Shown here: one piece after another, positions 57,442 to 64,000 of the stretch | Numbering within the stretch: position 1 is the first letter of the stretch | Layout of the letters: every line of letters starts with the position of its first letter | Source: Margaritispora aquatica | Taxonomy: Eukaryota > Ascomycota > Leotiomycetes > Helotiales > Discinellaceae | Length of the DNA: 64,000 nucleotides | Assembly: GCA_007644065.1 (NCBI GenBank) | Contig: VJWN01000001.1 | Span: forward strand, 2,494,340 to 2,558,339 | Direction of reading: 5' to 3' | The notes under the pieces: generated by a model | The model's database searches: none | What the model saw: only the letters and a program-made list of their open reading frames with translations | Told to the model about the DNA's origin: nothing | Made by a program: the position numbers and the translations under genes

Positions 57442-60392
57442 ATGGCGGCTCAACCGCCCCCGTCCTCGTCGTCTAGACGAAGGACGGGTGACAAAGCAGT
57501 CGGATCATTCAGCATTGAGGACGAAATAGGCAAAGGTAGCTTTGCTACCGTGTATAGAGGAGTCCACAAGGTATGCTCTCAGGTTCAGTAGGAACATGTC
57601 TTCTAAAACAACACTAACTTCATTCCCAGAGCTCGGGAGCTCTCGTTGCCATCAAGTCAGTGAACATGGCAAAGCTCAACAAGAAGCTCAAAGACAACCT
57701 CTACTGCGAAATCGAGATCCTCAAAGGATTACATCATCCCCACATTGTCGCATTGATCGATTGTAGAGAGTCGTCCACTCATATTCATTTGGTAATGGAA
57801 TACTGTGAATTGGGTGATTTATCATACTTCATCAAGAAGAGGGACAAGCTCGCGGACAACCCAGCCCTACGAGACATGGTTCGAAAATACCCCATGCCAC
57901 CTTCGGGAGGACTAAACGAAGTGATTGTTAGACACTTCCTGAAACAGCTGGCAAGTGCTATGCAATTCTTGAGAGAACGAAATTATATCCACCGAGACGT
58001 CAAGCCACAAAATTTGCTTTTGCTACCATCACCGCGATACTTGGCAAGAGCAAAAGATCGGCCGCTGGTTATGAGTGCCAGTGCTGAAGCCATGATCCCT
58101 CGAGTCGGTCTTGAATCCCTACCAATGCTCAAACTCGCCGATTTTGGGTTTGCTCGGTCGTTGCCTTCGACAGCAATGGCAGAAACATTATGTGGCTCTC
58201 CATTGTACATGGCACCTGAAATATTACGCTACGAGAAATATGGCGCAAAAGCAGACTTATGGTCAATAGGTACGGTTATGTATGAGATGATGATCGGAAA
58301 GCCGCCATTTCGCGCTGCAAATCATGTGGAGTTGCTTCGCAAGATTGAGATGAGTGAAGACCAGATCAAATTTCCAAAGGAGTCAAGTGCTAGTCCAGAA
58401 ATGAAGGATCTGATCAGAGGTCTTTTGAAACGGACTCCAGCTGAACGATTACCATTCGAAGACTTTTTCGGTCATGTCGCTGTAGTAGCCGATATTCCAG
58501 GATTGGTAGGTGATGATTTACCGTTGAAGGAATTGCCGAGAGAAATTGGAGTATCTCGAACATCCTCGACACGAAGTGACCGTCAGGTGCGAAGAGTAGA
58601 GTCTCCTGGTTACTCATCGTCTCCTCGGGATAAGACAGGAATGATGCCTCCCTCACCACGAGCACGCAAAGTCGAACCGGTCAGGCAAGCATTGGGCACA
58701 CCACCAACAGCAGTTGTTGAGACACTACCTCCACCTAAGCGACCGGCAAATGTGACCTCGGCCACTGCTCCGAACATGGAAGGTCTCCAGAGACGAACAG
58801 ATCGTGTCTCGTCTGGGAGGGCACGACAGCAGTCGGTAGATGAAGGTCCGAGGGGAGAATTGCGGCCAATGGAGAGTCCTCAGAGCAGGAAACTTCGAGA
58901 GGAAGCTGACCAGGCAGTGGCCGATGCTCGCGAGTATGTGATGGTGGACACTGAAGGAGTGAAGGTTAACGCATTTGCTGATGAGTTGGCTGCGAAAATA
59001 AGACCAAGCAAAGAAGCTTCACGATCAAGTATCCCGCCAAACGCAAGAAGAGCCACAACTCAAGGACAACCAACATCAACAACAGGCGCCATACCAGCTC
59101 AGACTTCGACAGCAGTTCAGATTGCTACAGGAAAATCTCGGGATCCTATGCCGCAAAGGACGCCTTCGTTTGGCAGATCATATGGAAGCCCATCAGCAAC
59201 ATCCGCTATTGCGAAGGCTCTCCATGGAGCTAGTATCAGAGTATTTGGACATCGCTTTTCACCGGATCTGATTAGTAAAGGTGTTTCTCCACCACAAATT
59301 TACAGTCCTTTTCCCGCATATCCGACTCCAGTTGCTGCAGTTGGTTTGTTATCCGATGGCCGAGCCAGTAGCCTTATGGACGAAGACCAAAGAGCTGTAA
59401 ACATTATCGAAGAATCGGCCACGAGATCAGACGTCGTTTATGGATTCGCCGAGGTGAAGTATAAGCAACTAATTCCTATGGCACCATCAATGGACCATGG
59501 TCTAGGAGGCGCAGTTGCAGGAGAATCTGGAGATGATGAAGGTCTTACCATCGAAGCTGTCATGGCGCTCTCCGAAGAAGCACTTGTTTTGTATGTGAAA
59601 GCTCTGTCATTGCTCGCAAAATCAATGGATCTCGCGGGTGCATGGTGGGCACGTAAAAGCCGTGGAGACTCGGCCACTGGTGGATACATCTCTAAAATGG
59701 AATCCGTGAGCAGTGTGAACACTGGTAATCGGATCAACAGTGCAGTCCAGTGGGTTAGAAATCGCTTCAACGAAGTCTTGGAGAAGGCCGAGTTTGTGCG
59801 ACAGAAACTACTCGACGCTCAAAAGCAACTTCCAGAAGATCATCCCAATCATCCAAGCAATCACGCCACTTCTTCAAGGAACGTAGGTGCTTCGTCAACA
59901 GAAGGTGTTATTCTCAGCCCAGGTATGACGGCAGAGAAACTAATGTACGACCGTGCAATTGAAATGAGTCGTTCTGCTGCGATCAGCGAAATTGCAAACG
60001 AAGATCTCCACGCTTGCGAAATATCTTATGTCACTGCGATCAGGATGCTTGAAGCAGTACTCGAAAACGATGATGAGAAGCCTCCTCAGCGTCGAAGATC
60101 CTCGAGTCTCAGGATTGAGCATGATGGCACGGACACCGAAGGAACCATAAACGGAATCAATGGTGATGACAGACAGGCAGTTCTCAAATGTATGTTTGCA
60201 ATAATCTTGTGTTCAGTACCTCTTCTAACAGATATAGTAATCTCAATGATCCGAAAGCGCCTTTCAACCCTCAGGAACAAGCTTAGTCAGATCGACAAAT
60301 ACAAATCTATCCCTCCCTCTTCGCCTCGGCCTTCAAGTATCTCCCATAGTGGCGGAGCAACTCCAACAATTGCCAATACGCCACCTCGCTAA
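57442..60392 (+). CDS. ATG1: Autophagy-initiating serine/threonine kinase Atg1
   Basis: Kinase that starts autophagosome formation with Atg13 and Atg17 at the pre-autophagosomal structure. Three exons, 57442-57570, 57630-60189 and 60232-60392, give 949 aa, close to other filamentous fungi. The N-lobe has GKGSFATVYRG at residues 31-41 and VAIKS with the catalytic lysine. HRDVKPQNLL, ADFGFARSL, CGSPLYMAPEIL and DLWSIGTVMYEMMIGKPPF follow. A long fungal-type insert sits between the HRD motif and DFG. The middle 350 residues are disordered and serine/proline-rich. The C-terminal region (about 610-930) matches the tandem MIT/EAT domain that binds Atg13 (EEALVLYVKALSLLAKSMDLAG). The intron at 60190-60231 (42 nt) restores MIRKRLSTLRNKLSQ. 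The last 25 residues are low complexity. Confidence 0.96.
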
Positions 60393-61307
60393 GCAAAACA
60401 TATTGATGAATTATGATAATTTTCAAAAACTGGATTTTCAATGGGATTGGGTCGATCCCATGCATCAGTGTCGAGGTGGTCAAAGCGCCGCACAGTTAAT
60501 GCCACTATGGCACAAGTTTATGTTCATCTCAGAAGGCAGAGCTTTTCCTGCCTCCAGTTTGGGCATTCTATAAAGCTCCTTTCTTTTTCTTTATGGCTTT
60601 GTATTTTTGCCACACTTCGGATTTGGGGCGCTATGGTTCGGTTTCGTCCTTCAAATTACTGGTTTTGTTGTTCTGCAGGTGGGGATTCCAGAGCACAGTT
60701 GATGAGAGAGGAGCAATAGCATTCTTGCATGCAAGCAAGCGATGATTACGTTAGGGCGTCTGGTATGGACTGGACTCGGCTTGGCTTGGCTTGTGATATA
60801 TGGGGCGTGTAGCATGCGTCTTTTTGTATACCCCTGTTTCCTTGCATGGACTTGGGCTTGCTCTCATGGTTGTTTATCATTTCTCTTTATTTTCTTTCTT
60901 GCGTACGGGCTAGATGCAGCATATGCAGCATAGCATAGGGAGCGGGCCGAAGATTGATACAAGATAAAGCATGGCACAGCACGGCTGGGCAACTGGTTGG
61001 TTGAGTGAGGAATGAATGATCATTGAACGATGGATAGATGAATGGTTAGGGTTGGGTAGGATATGGTCGGTATGGATAGGCGGATCTGAGATGATTGAGA
61101 TAGGTGTATCTAGCTATCTCGTAATTGATCATATACATAAATGATGGACACTCGACATAACTTTTAAGTCTTCCATATCTTTGGCATTGTGTCTAGCAAA
61201 CAGTATTTACGATCAATCCTCCCACAATACCTCAGACGATACAAGTTCTTTGGCTATATGACTACCCCCCTTGCTTGTAAGAATCCCAATTCCACAAAAG
61301 ATTCCCG
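60393..61307. other. Convergent 3' ends of ATG1 and the GH79 gene
   Basis: About 0.9 kb with TTGGC-type and GGATAGGT-type short repeats. The open frames at 60349-60933 (plus) are shadows or accidental. No gene is supported. Confidence 0.4.
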
Positions 61308-63475
61308 TCACAAATAAATTAACGTAGCTGAGCTAGCATTCATTCTGACAGTTCCTTGTGAGTCGAGCTGCTCGAATGTCTCTGTCCCATCAGGCAAGCC
61401 GGAATAGGTTTCCCATGTTTGGCCGCCCCACTTCAGCCCTTCTGCTAACATATGAGCCATGTTCGATCCATGAAGTATAGAACAGCTTTCAAAGAGGTAA
61501 CGAGAAGGGGATATCTTACCTAGAGCACTAAGCGACGAGAATTCCAACGTCTTGAAGGTTACTCCGGTTCGTCCGGCAAGATCAGGGAGGTTAATCGCAT
61601 AGATTGGGCGAGCTCCAGTGGATCTAGGTATCGATCGTAAGTCTTTGGCCCAAAGAAACGCACGAATAAGAGAACACTCACGCCGTCGTCCACGGAACTC
61701 CGTTGATCACCATGATGCGCTTGAGTACTCGCCCTTCCCAGATCTGGTAGGCGGCGACCCTGTTCTTCTCGATCCAGAGCTCGTTGACATACTATGAAGT
61801 AATATTATCAGTATATTTTTCAAGTGGTTCTAGAATATCTGAGAGTTTGGGTAGTGAAGGAAGAGGTCATACGCTGTTGCTCGACCGCCCTATTGCGTCC
61901 GCGACTGCGAGATACCCATAATACAGAGGCATGACGTGTCGCTTAGCGTTGGGGGCAAAGTCAGTAATATTAATACCGATATTATCCACTGGGACAAATG
62001 CTGCAGATGTATTAGCGATTATCTAGATAATGCAAAACATACTCCATATTCTTACCGCTGTAGTTATAACCAACGCCTTGGTGAAAGTGCAGTCCTGAGA
62101 TGCCATTACATGCGGCTTGTAAACTGTAATCGATCATCCACAATGCCGCTGCCGCCGAATTACTGACGCCAGGTTGACCGTGCCCAAAATAGGTGCTCGT
62201 CTCACCGAGCACGAACTGGATGCCTGCTTTCTGGGCATCGAGCGCTGGAAGGGTGTAGCTCGATATGTTGTTCCGGATGTAGTCCTTGTAGACAAGATCA
62301 GTGGCAATAGCTGGATATCTTGATGGTGCCACTGTGGTGAGGTCTGTGGTTCCTTGGTAGTGATGTTCGGAAATCGTTTTGATTGATCTAATATCGAAGG
62401 TTCTCAGCAAGTTGGACTATCAAAGAAGAACTCAAACATCCAACACACAAAATGATCACTTACCCGCCCATTACCGTGTCCATGATACCAGTCCCGAACA
62501 GATCCATGCTGTTCCAGTAAAGCGCGAAGTCTCCAACCCTGTATTTTCGACCACTTTGTCCGAGTGCTTTTGTGATGTTTGCGAAATAATTCACCCTTTA
62601 CGAAATCAGCCTTGGAGTTGGATAAGCTTGAGATCTGAACCTACTGTTCATCCTTGTAGTTCCAAACGCTGTAAGTTTTTGGGCGGCGATCACCATCATT
62701 CCATGAATCGGCCTCATTGCCAAGCTCAATGCTGTCTAAAGTAACGTTGCGGCAGTGAGGGTCCTAGGCAAGAATCAGGTCAAAATTATAGAACTTGTTG
62801 GGAGCAGACACTCACGGCAAATGCTTTCTCAATTTGCTGGACCTGGGCTATGGCCTCGCTTGTGTTCCCTGCCCGAAAGTTCACGCCCCATGTAAACCTT
62901 GTGCCCGCGGGGAAGTTGCCCGAAACCAACCAGTATTTGAAACCCGCTCCGGTGAACTTGGCTTGCGGGAAAAGCGACTTGGTGTTGGTCGGTGTCGCGG
63001 GGACGGCGGCAAAGACGTTGTAGAAACCAGGGTCGGAGGTGACGTTAGGAGTGGAAACGATATATTCTTGGCTACCGCCACCGACTCTAACATATGGTAG
63101 CGTGTGTTAGTAATTGCTTCCCTCGCTAAATACATACAGAGTGCTTGGAACAAGACATTCAAGGCGGGAATGCAGTAAAAAGCGGAAGGCTAGAATGATC
63201 GCTAGAGGGGGTACTTGCCTGATGTGAGGCGCTTTTCCAGTCTTCTCCTTGAGATTGTTCATCAGGTTATAAGTGAATACATTCTTACTTGTGACGTTCC
63301 CAGCCCAGTGGGGAAATCTGTCAGACTCGATTGAAAACCCACAAAGATCTTGGGGGAGAGGCATGGCAGATGGGGGCTGGCTCCAGGAGAATCGAAGCGA
63401 AGTTTCAGTAACAACTTGAGCAGCAGTACATGCCGCTGCGGCGAGAGCCAAAGTAATTCGCAACATAGTTGGCAT
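61308..63475 (-). CDS. Secreted glycoside hydrolase family 79 (beta-glucuronidase type)
   Basis: Extracellular sugar hydrolase. Nine exons: 63475-63219, 63086-62816, 62763-62645, 62595-62464, 62387-62056, 62000-61873, 61791-61682, 61623-61520 and 61441-61308, giving 528 aa. A signal peptide (LRITLALAAAACTAAQ) is at the N-terminus. The acid/base glutamate is in IELGNEADSW, the nucleophile in FVLGETSTYFGHGQPG, and HHYQGTT and GLHFHQGVGYNYS are family blocks. Fungal GH79 members act on glucuronic acid on arabinogalactan or similar glycans. Two oddities: intron 1 (132 nt) starts with GC instead of GT (GCAAGT), and the last intron (78 nt) is a multiple of three with no stop, so retention would add 26 residues. 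An alternative start lies three codons in. Confidence 0.88.
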
Positions 63476-64000
63476 CTACGGATGTTTGATGCGTTTATAG
63501 TTTGCAGATGAAGTCAGGCTCGAGGTGAAGAATAAGCTTTGGGATCAAAATGATACTCTTGGAGCGTTCTTTCGCTCTCGCCTTTATCTTACACAGATTT
63601 GTCCTCGTGAACCAGAAAATCCGAAAGGAGACACCGCAAGCCATGGCGGCTGCAACGGAATGGTAAGATCTTACCTACATTTCAGGAGTTCGCAATTTCA
63701 GAATCGAAATTGCTCAGATCTAAGGTAGTTGATCCGTCGATTCCTGTGGCATTTGCGGGGGCGGGGGCGGGGGCGGGGGGCGGTCCAAGGCGGAATGGAA
63801 GCTCAGGTACGAGTGCGAATACGAGTGCGGATCCGAGTACGGTGGCGCAATTTTGCGGGGTCTCCGGATTTTGGCATCGAAGCGAAGATCTGGGCAACGC
63901 TCTAACCAATACAAATATACAAAAACACTTCTCTCGCGATCTCGCGAGAGGTTCTACTTAACCAGATTTCTCCGTCTTCGCCATAGATCTCCCGAACTAC
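63476..64000. other. Right edge: GH79 promoter and unassigned DNA
   Basis: Contains the GH79 promoter on the minus strand and a G-rich repeat at 63756-63783. The open frames over the G-rich repeat are low complexity. No gene is supported; one may start beyond the window. Confidence 0.4.
63756..63783. repeat. (GCGGGG)n G-rich repeat, possible G-quadruplex
   Basis: Four or five runs of four to six guanines separated by single cytosines, about 280-310 bp upstream of the GH79 start codon. Confidence 0.8.

Overview
The window is nuclear DNA of a filamentous ascomycete (Pezizomycotina). The genes are monocistronic and carry short introns of roughly 40-130 nt, with GTRNGT-type donors and CTRAY-type branch sites. 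The gene content includes ATG1, GPI10, CYM1, taxilin, a 2EXR protein, a NACHT/STAND-type N-terminal domain joined to a ubiquitin-like domain, an NCS1 permease and a GH79 enzyme. I lean to Leotiomycetes (Helotiales) from the mix of 2EXR and ULD-type proteins and the general style of the sequence, but this is inference and no rRNA or other marker is present. I reconstructed 20 protein genes by joining exons by hand. In every model the summed exon length is a multiple of three.

Left part (1-20.7 kb), mostly conserved housekeeping genes: ornithine decarboxylase (-), with a long leader free of ATG; the mitochondrial presequence protease CYM1 (-), head to head with a taxilin-family coiled-coil gene (+); a 2EXR-domain gene (-), head to head with a conserved acidic fungal protein (+); a nitronate monooxygenase ending in the peroxisomal signal SKL (-); and an unknown C4-cysteine protein (-), head to head with an Hsp70/actin-like ATPase protein (+).

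Middle part (21-48 kb), more accessory: an orphan gene (-), an intact 12-exon NCS1 permease (+), an unknown basic, low-complexity protein (+), a CYP504-like cytochrome P450 (-), a large F-box protein (-), a DAL5/allantoate-type MFS permease (+), a STAND-N/ULD gene (-) set between two AT-rich gene-free islands, and a GMC oxidoreductase (-). Gene-free spacers of 1-2.5 kb, simple repeats and hairpins are common here.

Right part (48.7-64 kb): GPI10 mannosyltransferase (-), head to head with ornithine aminotransferase (+); a 4.3 kb gene-free stretch; the autophagy kinase ATG1 (+), with an ATG-free leader that holds one 15-codon uORF; and a secreted GH79 glycosidase (-).

The genes do not form one obvious cluster. 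The only pathway link is ornithine: decarboxylase (to putrescine) near the left end and aminotransferase (to glutamate semialdehyde) near the right end. I found no CRISPR array, rRNA, convincing tRNA or intact transposon. The strongest unexplained signals are the two ATG-depleted leaders, the repeat-tailed STAND-N/ULD gene in its AT-rich island, and several unknown genes.
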